DNA of 33,535 bases. Source: Pseudomonadota bacterium. GTDB lineage: Bacteria; Myxococcota_A; UBA9042; GCA-2863065. Numbering within the stretch: position 1 is the first letter of the stretch; every line of letters begins with the position of its first letter. This document shows, one piece after another, positions 24,362-31,901 of this stretch. Where the stretch lies: NCBI GenBank assembly GCA_005776725.1, contig SXOO01000137.1, forward strand, positions 1-33,535. The letters are read 5' to 3'. The notes beneath the pieces are model-generated. The model had not been told where the DNA came from. It searched no databases and saw nothing but the letters and a program-made list of their open reading frames with translations. A program made the translations under genes and the position numbers.

Positions 24362-25678
24362 TCAGCGAAAGAGCCCGCGAGGGTCCCAGGCCACACGACG
24401 GCGCTGAAGCACCTCGAGGCCCAGCCCATGCTGGCGTCGTTGGAACCGCTCGCCAGCAACCCCGACGCCGAACGCGCCACAAGCGAGGCCTCCCCCGTCC
24501 ACACACGATGCCACCGCATCTTCGAGTACGTCGTCTGCGACCGCCCAAGCCTGCACGTCGCCGTGCGGCACCGGCGCGATCAGGTGAACCGTCCCGTACG
24601 GGTCGCCTACCGCGTAGAGCGACATACGGTGTTTGCCGAGCGCGCGCCGCGCTTCGAAGACCAGGGCATCGAGCCCGCCCGCGGCCGGCCGCGGACACAC
24701 TCGGCTGAGGCTGGCGCCCGGGTGCCGCTCCTGGATCACGCGCGTGATCTCGCGCTCGAGGCCTGCAGGACCCTCGAGGCCCTGGGGCGCCTCGCCCTCC
24801 GGGGGAGCCAGAGTGAGCGGCAGCGACGGGCCCTCCGAGGTGTTCGGGTCGTCCAGGCGCCGGGCGACCACGGCCACGGTGCGAGGCAGCACCAGGAGGT
24901 CCTGGGACGCCCCCCATAGGCGCGCGGTCTGCGCATCGACCCAGGCGAAGCCGAGCACTGCGGGATCGGCGGCGAGCGTCTCCACGAGACCGTCGAGCAG
25001 TGAGTCGGGTGGTACCTCGATGGTGACGCGGTGGGGTGGAATCGGCTGAGGGCGGATCGCGACATCGGTGATCACCCCGAGCCGCCCCTCGGACCCGACC
25101 CAGTCGGCCAGGGGATCCGGCCAGAGCCCACCGGCGGCGTCGGAGCCGAGCCGCACCACCTCGCCGCCGCCGGTGACTACTCGGAGCCATGCGACGTGGG
25201 CGCGAATGTCACCGAAGCGCCGGGCGAAGGGCCCAGCGGCCCCCGAGGCCACCAGCCCGCCGACCGTGGCCGTGGCAGGTGGTCCCCAGGGACGAGAGGG
25301 GAGCCAGTATCCGGCTGAGTGGAGGAGGCGGTCGAGCGCCTCGACGCGGACTCCCGCTCCCGCGTGCACGAGGGGCGCGCGCCCACCAGGCTGGGGCGTT
25401 GCCGTCACGAGCTCGAGCGTGTCGAGGCGCGTGAGGTCGAGGACCACGCCGCCTCGGCGCGCGAGCGCCCCCCCGGCGCGCCCTGAGCCCCCGCCGCGCA
25501 CGGTGAGGGGACCGCCTAGCTCCACAGCGGCGAGCACATCCTCGACGCTCTCGGGGAACACGACGGCGTCAGGGAGGCTGCCCTCGCAAGCGGAGCCGTC
25601 GGTGCGGTAGCGGGCGAGCTCCGCCGGGTCGGTCTGCAACTGACCGTCGAACCGAGCCAGCCATGCGGCGTGGGTCAC
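24362..25678 (-). CDS. FAD-binding oxidoreductase, GlcD/GlcE-like (PCMH type)
   Basis: A 438-residue flavoprotein of the vanillyl-alcohol-oxidase superfamily, related to glycolate or lactate dehydrogenase subunits. The FAD region shows DAVVFPESVEDVLAAV, then LTVRGGGSGRAGGA for pyrophosphate binding, TVGGLVASGAAGPFARRFGDIR, and VGSEGRLGVITDVAIRP. The end, AWDPRGLF, matches the usual DP-x-G-xF terminus. The start is taken as a GTG at 25678 that overlaps the upstream stop in GTGA; an ATG at 25720 would overlap by 46 bp. No iron-sulfur subunit gene is adjacent, so the electron acceptor is unknown. It is coupled to the thioredoxin-TPR gene before it. Confidence 0.9.
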   Translation of the reverse strand: MTHAAWLARFDGQLQTDPAELARYRTDGSACEGSLPDAVVFPESVEDVLAAVELGGPLTVRGGGSGRAGGALARRGGVVLDLTRLDTLELVTATPQPGGRAPLVHAGAGVRVEALDRLLHSAGYWLPSRPWGPPATATVGGLVASGAAGPFARRFGDIRAHVAWLRVVTGGGEVVRLGSDAAGGLWPDPLADWVGSEGRLGVITDVAIRPQPIPPHRVTIEVPPDSLLDGLVETLAADPAVLGFAWVDAQTARLWGASQDLLVLPRTVAVVARRLDDPNTSEGPSLPLTLAPPEGEAPQGLEGPAGLEREITRVIQERHPGASLSRVCPRPAAGGLDALVFEARRALGKHRMSLYAVGDPYGTVHLIAPVPHGDVQAWAVADDVLEDAVASCVDGGGLACGAFGVGVAGERFQRRQHGLGLEVLQRRRVAWDPRGLFR

Positions 25679-26691
25679 TGGAGCTCGAGACCTAGGCTGC
25701 GAACCGCGAAGTTGCGCCACGTGGGCTTCGCCGGATCGATCGCCAGGGCACGGCGGATGGCAGCCTCCGCCTCAGCGCGCTCGCCCAGTCGGTGACAGAG
25801 CTCGGCCATGAGGTAGTGCGCTGCACCGAGCTTCGGGTCCAAAGCCAGTGCGGCCTCGATGGCGGCCCGGGCTGCCGCCCCGGGCGTCTCGGACGGCGGC
25901 GCGGCGACCCGGACGTACACGGTCGCTCTGGCGACGGCGGCCTCGGTGCTCTTGGGCTCGGCTGCGACCCAGGCGTCCAGCGCCGACACAGCCTGGGCGA
26001 CTTGGCCCGCCATGGCCAGGGACTGCGCGTGCCAGTAGCGGAACTCGCCGGCACCCTCGGTCCCCTGAGTGAGCGTGACCAGCCGAGCGAAGATGCGCGC
26101 TCCGGCCTCACCGTCACGGCGGACTCGGGTGTGATAGCGGCCCAGGACCCGACCCGCGTCCACGCCGTGAGGCCCGCCGGAGGCGAGCGCCGCGGTGAGG
26201 ATGGGGAGCGCCCGTTCGGTGGCGCCGCGAACGAGCAGGCCCTCCGCGAGCTGGACGCGGCGCGCCGGGTCCTCACCCTCGCGCTCGAGCGCGGCTTCGA
26301 GGTCTCGCACCGTGAGGCGCCGTGCCTTCGCTTCGGCGACTTGAGCGAGCCACGCGGCCTTTCCTTCGTAGCCCTCTACTCGAGCAGTCTCGACGCCGTC
26401 GGCATCTAGGAGCAGTAGGGTCGGATATGACAGGACGGTGTACCGGGCCACGGCGCGCTGCCCGGCGGGCGAGTCCGCGTCTATGGCAACGGCGACGTTC
26501 CCCTCGGCGACCGCCTGCCCCTCGGGCTGGGTGAGCACTTCTGCCGCCAGCACGTTGCACGGGCCACACCAAGCGGCGTGGACGAAGACCAGCACCGGTA
26601 GGCCCCCGGTGTCCGCCAACGCGCCCTCTAGGGACTCAGCGCGGAAGGGACCCTCGTGGGAAATGAGGAGAGCAGTGAGAGCCGACAGCAA
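25675..26691 (-). CDS. Thioredoxin-fold protein with C-terminal TPR repeats
   Basis: A 338-residue protein. The best start is a TTG at 26691, preceded by GGAGG at 4 bp; it opens a short hydrophobic stretch (LLSALTALLIS) that may be a signal peptide. The thioredoxin domain at about 25-120 has the active site WCGPC (Cys42, Cys45) and the cis-Pro strand LSYPTLLLLD. From about 130 to the end are TPR-like helical pairs (RYWHAQSLAMAGQVAQAVSALDAWV, GAAHYLMAELCHRLGERAEAEAAIRRALAIDP). Thioredoxin-TPR fusions are found in redox chaperones such as YbbN, although here the CxxC is intact. It is divergent from the amidohydrolase gene, with 93 bp between the two starts. Confidence 0.85.
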   Translation of the reverse strand: MLSALTALLISHEGPFRAESLEGALADTGGLPVLVFVHAAWCGPCNVLAAEVLTQPEGQAVAEGNVAVAIDADSPAGQRAVARYTVLSYPTLLLLDADGVETARVEGYEGKAAWLAQVAEAKARRLTVRDLEAALEREGEDPARRVQLAEGLLVRGATERALPILTAALASGGPHGVDAGRVLGRYHTRVRRDGEAGARIFARLVTLTQGTEGAGEFRYWHAQSLAMAGQVAQAVSALDAWVAAEPKSTEAAVARATVYVRVAAPPSETPGAAARAAIEAALALDPKLGAAHYLMAELCHRLGERAEAEAAIRRALAIDPAKPTWRNFAVRSLGLELQ

Positions 26692-26784
26692 GGAACCTCC
26701 GGCGTGAAGCGTCCGAGCATACGTCGCGCCCCACGGAATCCCCAGAGAGTTGGTCGCAGCGCGGCGGTGTGCTGTACTCCAAGC

Positions 26785-28212
26785 GTGCCCACCATCGTGC
26801 TTAGCAATCGCGTGCTCACCGCCGCCGGTGTGTTCGCGCCGGCCGCCCTCGTGATCGAGGGCGGGGTGATCACAGACATCCTCCCGCAGGACGTTGCTCG
26901 CAGCGCCTGGCCGCAAGCGCCGGTGGACGACCTGGGCGACCACTGGCTCACGCCCGCGATGGTCGATGGCCACACGCACGTCGCGCTCCACGCGCTCAGG
27001 GGCGTGCTCAGCGGTGACAGCACTCGCGGCAACGTGGTCGAAGACCTCTTCTATCGGTTCGAGAGCGGCCTCGACGCGGCCGAGGTGCGCGCCTTCGCCA
27101 GGATGGGCGCTTGGGAGGCGCTGCTCCACGGGACCGGGTGTGTCTTCGATCACTACTTCCACGCGCCCGCGGTCGCGGAGGCGCTGGTCGAGGTGGGGCT
27201 CACCGGGGTTGTCGCGCCGACACTGCAGGATCTCGGCGGGCCCTTCGCCCACGCCTCCGACGAGGGGCTGGCGGACGTGGAGCGCCTCGACTCCCCGAGC
27301 TGGGCCGAACGCGGGATCGTTGCAGCTCTCGGGCCCCACGCCATGGACACCGTCAGCCGCGAGCTCTGGCGGCAAATCGCCGACGTGGCACAGCGGCGCG
27401 AGCTCCCGGTACACGTGCACGTGGCGCAGTCGCTCGAAGAGGTGCAGCGGGTCAGCGGGCGCCACGGGCACAGCCCTGTGCAGGAGCTCTTGGCCACCGG
27501 CGTGCTGGACGCCGCGCCGCGCGCGCTGCTCGTACACATGATCTACGCAGACGGCGCCGATCTCGCGGCGCTCCGCGGGGGGCGCGCGCTCCTCGGCCAC
27601 TGCCCACACTCGGCGTTCGTCTTAGGCCATCCAGCGCGGGTCGACCGGTGGCGGGACCTGCCATGGCTCGTCGGCTCGGACTGCGCGGCTTCGAACGACG
27701 CGATGGACGTCCGGGGTGAGCTGCGGGTGGTCCATGGGCTTGCCGCGTGGGCCAGCGCGGGCAGCGCCGCCTATACGCGCTTCGCGGGTGGTGACTCCCT
27801 TGGGGGGGGCGAGGCGTGGCGGGAGCGCGGACGAATCCGCGCTGCCGCACCGGAGCTGCTCGAGCCGGCGTCGCTGCTGGGCAGGGTCACCACCACGCCG
27901 GGCACGTTCCACCCACGGCAGCTCACGGGGACGCTCGCCCCCGGCGCCTTGGCCAACCTCGCGGTGTGGGACGCCGAGCATCCGGTGTTCTGGCCGGCGC
28001 TCGACCCGCTCCGCGCCATCGTGCTGGGCAACGCGTCCGCCGCGCTCTTACACGTCATGACGCGCGGCGAGTGGCGAGGAGAACGCGGCCGCTTCGCCCA
28101 GAGCCTCCGCCGGAGCGAGCTCTATCGCGCGCACCGCGAGGAGGCCTCTCAGCGGCTACATCAACGCCTTCAGCGGCTGGGGCTCCAGCTTGCCCCGCTG
28201 GGTCAGGGCTGA
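26785..28212 (+). CDS. Amidohydrolase, TRZ/ATZ (chlorohydrolase/MtaD-like) family
   Basis: A 475-residue metal-dependent hydrolase that probably deaminates or dechlorinates a purine, adenosine-thio or related amine. The metal ligands are His63 and His65 (VDGHTHVALHALRG), His212 (VHVHVAQSLEEV), His251 (LLVHMIYAD) and Asp299 (VGSDCAASNDAMD); His184 in LGPHAMDT is the usual substrate-contact site. The N-terminal beta domain carries the typical LVIEGGVITDI and the C-terminal part LTGTLAPGALANLAVWD. The start is a GTG at 26785 with a weak ribosome site; upstream residues are implausible. It leads a plus-strand run followed by the Nudix-like gene (14-bp gap), a small membrane peptide and a Maf protein. 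Confidence 0.88.
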   Translation: MPTIVLSNRVLTAAGVFAPAALVIEGGVITDILPQDVARSAWPQAPVDDLGDHWLTPAMVDGHTHVALHALRGVLSGDSTRGNVVEDLFYRFESGLDAAEVRAFARMGAWEALLHGTGCVFDHYFHAPAVAEALVEVGLTGVVAPTLQDLGGPFAHASDEGLADVERLDSPSWAERGIVAALGPHAMDTVSRELWRQIADVAQRRELPVHVHVAQSLEEVQRVSGRHGHSPVQELLATGVLDAAPRALLVHMIYADGADLAALRGGRALLGHCPHSAFVLGHPARVDRWRDLPWLVGSDCAASNDAMDVRGELRVVHGLAAWASAGSAAYTRFAGGDSLGGGEAWRERGRIRAAAPELLEPASLLGRVTTTPGTFHPRQLTGTLAPGALANLAVWDAEHPVFWPALDPLRAIVLGNASAALLHVMTRGEWRGERGRFAQSLRRSELYRAHREEASQRLHQRLQRLGLQLAPLGQG

Positions 28213-28226
28213 TAGAAGCGCGGGCC

Positions 28227-28628
28227 GTGGCCGATAAACCCACTATTCGAGTCGTGGCTTCCGTCATCGAACGCGACGGCAAGTACCTGATCACCCAGCG
28301 ACGGCAGACCGCCATGATGCCGCTCCTGTGGGAGTTCCCCGGTGGCCGCGTCAGCGGCGGCGAAACCGACGCTGTGGCATTGGCGCGCTGTCTGGCCGAC
28401 CGCATGGCGATCGCCGTACACATCGGCGAGGAGCTCCTCGGGGTGGTCAAGGAGTACGAGGGGTACGTGATCGACTTCCACGTCTACCTCTGCGAGCTCC
28501 TCTCGGACGAGGTCCGGCGAATCCGGATCCAAGACTATCGGTGGGTCTCCAGCGACGAGCTCGAGGACTTCCCCTTTCCCGCCGCCGACCAGGAGACGGT
28601 GGAGGCGCTGCTCCGGGGCGAGGACTAA
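28227..28628 (+). CDS. MutT-like Nudix-fold protein with degenerate Nudix box
   Basis: A 133-residue protein beginning with GTG, 14 bp after the amidohydrolase. Its overall form is that of MutT: VVASVIERDGKYLITQRR, then LLWEFPGGRVSGGE and a final QDYRWVSSDELEDFPFPAAD. The Nudix box GX5EX7REUXEEXGU is only half kept: Gly40 and Glu46 fit, Arg54 fits, but the next Glu is Cys55, the metal-binding Glu pair is Asp58 and Arg59, and the Gly is Ala61. MutT itself hydrolyses 8-oxo-dGTP; this copy may be inactive, or a ligand sensor, or act on a different metal scheme. Confidence 0.85.
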   Translation: MADKPTIRVVASVIERDGKYLITQRRQTAMMPLLWEFPGGRVSGGETDAVALARCLADRMAIAVHIGEELLGVVKEYEGYVIDFHVYLCELLSDEVRRIRIQDYRWVSSDELEDFPFPAADQETVEALLRGED

Positions 28629-28632
28629 CGCG

Positions 28633-28776
28633 GTGGACAAGCCCAAGCGCGAAGGGGATCCGCTGCACGGACTCTGGCACTGGACGGATCACCCGGCTGC
28701 CCGCATCGGGATCGCGATCGCGATCATGGCGGCATGCCTCATCGTCTTTCCCCTGCTGGCACAGGTCACTTTCTGA
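28633..28776 (+). CDS. Small single-span membrane protein (47 residues)
   Basis: This short frame begins with GTG 5 bp after the Nudix stop. It encodes a charged N-terminus (DKPKREGDPLHGLWHWTDHP) and one hydrophobic helix (RIGIAIAIMAACLIVFPLL). The spacing, codon use and single helix support a genuine small gene, but no separate ribosome site is seen, so it probably relies on coupling to the upstream gene. Its end overlaps the longest possible form of the Maf gene. Function is unknown. Confidence 0.55.
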   Translation: MDKPKREGDPLHGLWHWTDHPAARIGIAIAIMAACLIVFPLLAQVTF

Positions 28777-29366
28777 ACCGTCGCAGGGTCGTGTTGGCTT
28801 CCACGTCGAAGTACCGACGCGAGCTCATGGAGCGGCTGCGGATCCCGTTCGATGTCCGAGCACCCATCGGCGTGGACGAGCGGGCCGTGGTGCTGCCGCC
28901 GCGAGAGCTGGCGATCGAGCTGGCGTACCTGAAAGCCGCGTCCGTCGCACGCGTAGAGCCGGACGCGATCGTGATCGGCTCAGACCAGACCGCAGAGCTC
29001 GACGGGGTGCTGGTGACCAAACCGGAGACCGCGGAGAATGCGATCGAGCAGCTCCGGCGGCTACGAGGCGGCGCGCATGATCTGTACACGGGCGTCGTGA
29101 TCCTCGACACGCGCACCGGTGCGCGCCGGGACCACCTCGACGTCCATCGCCTGCGCTTTCGCGATCTCACCGACGCCGAGATCGAGGCCTACGTGCGGCT
29201 CGACAACCCCACGGACTGTCTCGGTGCCTGCAAGATCGAGTCGCTGGGGATCGCGCTGATGGACGCCATCGAAGGCAACGACTTCACGGCGATCACGGGC
29301 CTGCCACTCATGGCGGTGAGCGCGATCCTACGGGAGCTTGGCGCGCCGGTGCTGGCCGAGTCGTGA
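28734..29366 (+). CDS. Maf/YceF family nucleotide pyrophosphatase
   Basis: A protein of up to 210 residues, related to Maf house-cleaning enzymes that hydrolyse non-canonical or methylated NTPs; the YceF branch prefers 7-methyl-GTP. The family signature S-x-S-x-x-RR is in ASTSKYRRELMERL, the catalytic Asp is in VIGSDQTAELDG, and TKPETAENAIEQLRRLRG follows as usual. The end SLGIALMDAIEGNDFTAITGLPL is typical. The start is uncertain: the ATG at 28734 gives an N-terminus that simply reads the preceding gene out of frame, while GTG at 28791 starts just at the first core strand. The 3' end overlaps the convergent transporter by 59 bp. Confidence 0.88.
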   Translation: MPHRLSPAGTGHFLNRRRVVLASTSKYRRELMERLRIPFDVRAPIGVDERAVVLPPRELAIELAYLKAASVARVEPDAIVIGSDQTAELDGVLVTKPETAENAIEQLRRLRGGAHDLYTGVVILDTRTGARRDHLDVHRLRFRDLTDAEIEAYVRLDNPTDCLGACKIESLGIALMDAIEGNDFTAITGLPLMAVSAILRELGAPVLAES

Positions 29367-30603
29367 GCCACACGGCGGCGACCAGCAGGGTTGCCTCCAC
29401 CACGAACGTCCCGCCGTAGCTCTGCGCCGTGGAGGCGCCCAGCGCGGTCCCGAGCGAGACCAGCGCCCCGCCGAGGAGGCCGCCGAGCGCCATCGCGAAG
29501 CCGCCTACCGCGCCCCAGGCGCCCATGATGACTCCTGCGGTGCCAGGCGCGGCGAGGCGCGTGAATCGGTGAGAGATCGCGGTGTTGTAGAGGCCCTTCG
29601 CCGCGCCGAGCACGAAGACCACCACCATCGCCACCGCGGGGCTGCCGAGCGCGGACGCCGCGCCGAGAGCGGCTAGCGCGGCCGCCCCAATCGCCACAGA
29701 GACCGTGAGCAGGCGCTCCGTGGGGAAGACCTCGAGGAGGACCCCGAGCCCCTGGGCCGCCACCATCGACAGCATCATGCCGGCGCCGAAGCAGACGTTG
29801 AAAGACGCGGTGGTGGCGCTGAGGGGGAGACCGAGGACCTCCGCCCCGAAGGGCTCGAGGATGAGGTCCTGCATGAAGAAGCCGGCATCGCTCACCGCCA
29901 GGAGGACCAGAGTGCCGCGCACGGCCGGGTCCGCCAGCGCCGCACGAAACCCGACGAAGCTGGACGCCAACGGCGCCTCGCGCTCGCCCCGAGGCTCCAA
30001 CCCCCACACCCCCACAGCGGTGACCAGGATGACGCCGACCACCGAGAGCCAGAGGGCGCTCCAGAGCGACGGCGCATGTGCGGCTGCGGGCCCGGCTGGT
30101 ACGTCTCGGAGGAGCGCGGCGTAGATCAGGCCAGCCAGGATGAAGCCGATGGTGCTCATCACCCAGACCCAGCTGACGTGGCGGCCGCGGGTCTCATGGT
30201 CCAGGTTGCGGTCCACGATCAACGCGTTGACGAGCAGGTTGGCGGCCTTGAGCCCGAAGCCGGTAACCGCGACCGACACGCCCGCCGCCACGAGGCCCAG
30301 GGCGGAGTCGAGGTGGGGGACCAGGAGGGGCAGCGCCAGGAGGGGCAGCACTGCGAGCGAAGTGAACACGACGATATACGGCGTGCGCTTGCGGCCGAAC
30401 AACGGCGCGCGGTCCGAGAGCCAGCCCGAGAACAGGGAGAGCGGGCTCGACAGGTTCTGGCACGCGAGCACAAGCGCACCGACCAGCGGCGCGACACCAA
30501 GATCTGCGATGACCAGGCGGTTCAGGACCCCCGTCGTGAGGACGACCACGAACGACGCGGCGAACCGTACGAGCGAGAGCCGTAGGAGCTCGAGCGAGGT
30601 CAC
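29308..30603 (-). CDS. PucC/BCH2-like major facilitator membrane protein
   Basis: A 431-residue transporter with about twelve hydrophobic helices. The N-terminal half is close to the PucC/LhaA (BCH2) family known from purple bacteria, where it assists light-harvesting complex assembly: VVVLTTGVLNRLVIADLGV, SLFSGWLSDRAPLFGRKRTPYIV, and later GLYNTAISHRFTRLA. No photosynthesis genes are visible here, so its substrate is open; a porphyrin, lipid or other hydrophobic solute is possible. The start is a GTG immediately after the TGA of the LysM gene (TGAGTG), which implies coupled translation of the two. Confidence 0.86.
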   Translation of the reverse strand: MTSLELLRLSLVRFAASFVVVLTTGVLNRLVIADLGVAPLVGALVLACQNLSSPLSLFSGWLSDRAPLFGRKRTPYIVVFTSLAVLPLLALPLLVPHLDSALGLVAAGVSVAVTGFGLKAANLLVNALIVDRNLDHETRGRHVSWVWVMSTIGFILAGLIYAALLRDVPAGPAAAHAPSLWSALWLSVVGVILVTAVGVWGLEPRGEREAPLASSFVGFRAALADPAVRGTLVLLAVSDAGFFMQDLILEPFGAEVLGLPLSATTASFNVCFGAGMMLSMVAAQGLGVLLEVFPTERLLTVSVAIGAAALAALGAASALGSPAVAMVVVFVLGAAKGLYNTAISHRFTRLAAPGTAGVIMGAWGAVGGFAMALGGLLGGALVSLGTALGASTAQSYGGTFVVEATLLVAAVWLTTRPAPARQAPVGSRSPP

Positions 30604-31866
30604 TCAGCGAAGCGGAGTGATCTGGACCTGGAGGTTCCGGAGCTCCCCGATCGCGACCAACATGACGCCGATGAAGTCTGCGACCACTGAGGCCGCGGTG
30701 CCGAAGCCCGGAATGAGGCCCGCGAAGGTGCTGCCGAGCCCCGCGTACTTCGAGGCAAGGAGATAGTTGTGGCCTGGGTTCGCCTTCGGGTCGTCATCCT
30801 CGAGGTGGGCGCTGACGATCTCCACGATGTCTGAGACCGCCATGATGGCGGTGCCTACCACCGGCACCTTGCGCGCGCCGGCCTTGGCGAGCAGCTTCGC
30901 CCGCATGTGAACCGGGATGAGGCCCACCGCGAAGGCCATGAGATCAGGCGCGATCCGGGTGGCGGTGTGTTTGTTGCGGGACAGGTGGTGAACGATGTTC
31001 TTGAAGTCCGCGGCAGCGCCCTCGGGAGAGAGGGAGACGATCGACGCGAGGAAGGCGAGCAGGTCGGGGAGCGCGCCCATCTGCTCGAACTCCCGAACGA
31101 TGTGAGCGAGCGGCCGGAGCTTGTCGACGCGTCCGATGATCCCGGCAACGGACTGCACTGCGGCATGGCGAGCGCTGGCAGGGATGAAGTTCCAGAACTT
31201 CGAGAGGCCCTTCAGCGTGTCGCACATGCACTGGACCGGCGCGCCACCCGTGGTCCACCCGCGCCACGCGCGGTAGAGGAGGCAGACGCCTTCCGCCGCG
31301 TCGGCAGTATTCACGGCCTTTCGAATCAGTCCGTCGCCCGACTGCAGCGTGTCAGCCGCGCGGTGAACGATCGCGCTGGAGCGGCCCCGCATGCGATCGG
31401 CCTGAGCACGCGCCATCTCCGCGGCCTCGACGGCCTCATTGAGCTGGAAGCGGCGCGCCCCGCAGATCTCGCCCAGGAAGTTGAGGAACGCATCGGGGTA
31501 CGTGGCGCGCCCAGAGAGCACTTCGCCTGCAGTGAGCTGATCTGGAACCGCGCGGTTGGCAGCCGCCGCCGTATCAGTGACGGCTTTGAAGACGACCGCG
31601 TTGCCGCGGGTGGAGACCGCGCCCACGGGGGGCCTGATCGCCTTCGGCACCCCTTTGGACGGGCGCGTGATCGCCGCCTCTTTGGCGCTCGGGGTCTTTT
31701 GTTCAGGGATGTACAGCCGGTCGCCGGGCTGGATGCGATTCGGGTCCGGTCGTAGCTTTCGGAACTCCGAGTTCTCCGGAGCGTTGTAGAGCGTGCCCCA
31801 AGAGGAGACGCCGTGTCGCCTCGCGATGCGCGAGAGGCTGTCTCCAGATTGAACGACGTATTCCAC
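30604..31866 (-). CDS. LysM protein with Gly-rich hydrophobic C-terminal domain (paralogue 2)
   Basis: A 420-residue protein starting with GTG, with GGAGG 4 bp upstream. The LysM domain (residues 2-54: EYVVQSGDSLSRIARRHG, WGTLYNAPEN, PDPNRIQPGDRLYIP) is nearly identical in layout to that of the 23207-24334 protein. After a linker the helical region starts DQLTAGEV (109), again at the same residue as in the paralogue. The end carries KVPVVGTAIMAVSDIV (333) and AGLGSTFAGLIPGFGTAASV (375). No Sec signal is visible. The next gene, a PucC-like transporter, begins directly at its stop. The start lies only 35 bp from the divergent TruC-like start, so the promoter must be very compact. Confidence 0.85.
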   Translation of the reverse strand: MEYVVQSGDSLSRIARRHGVSSWGTLYNAPENSEFRKLRPDPNRIQPGDRLYIPEQKTPSAKEAAITRPSKGVPKAIRPPVGAVSTRGNAVVFKAVTDTAAAANRAVPDQLTAGEVLSGRATYPDAFLNFLGEICGARRFQLNEAVEAAEMARAQADRMRGRSSAIVHRAADTLQSGDGLIRKAVNTADAAEGVCLLYRAWRGWTTGGAPVQCMCDTLKGLSKFWNFIPASARHAAVQSVAGIIGRVDKLRPLAHIVREFEQMGALPDLLAFLASIVSLSPEGAAADFKNIVHHLSRNKHTATRIAPDLMAFAVGLIPVHMRAKLLAKAGARKVPVVGTAIMAVSDIVEIVSAHLEDDDPKANPGHNYLLASKYAGLGSTFAGLIPGFGTAASVVADFIGVMLVAIGELRNLQVQITPLR

Positions 31867-31901
31867 GGAACCTCCGAGCCTCGGGAGCGTAACATGGCCG
31901 G

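Noticed and set aside
26656..26784. N-terminal extension of the amidohydrolase
   Set aside because: The upstream in-frame residues are Arg/Ser-rich, overlap the divergent thioredoxin gene and lack family resemblance; the GTG at 26785 fits the family start.
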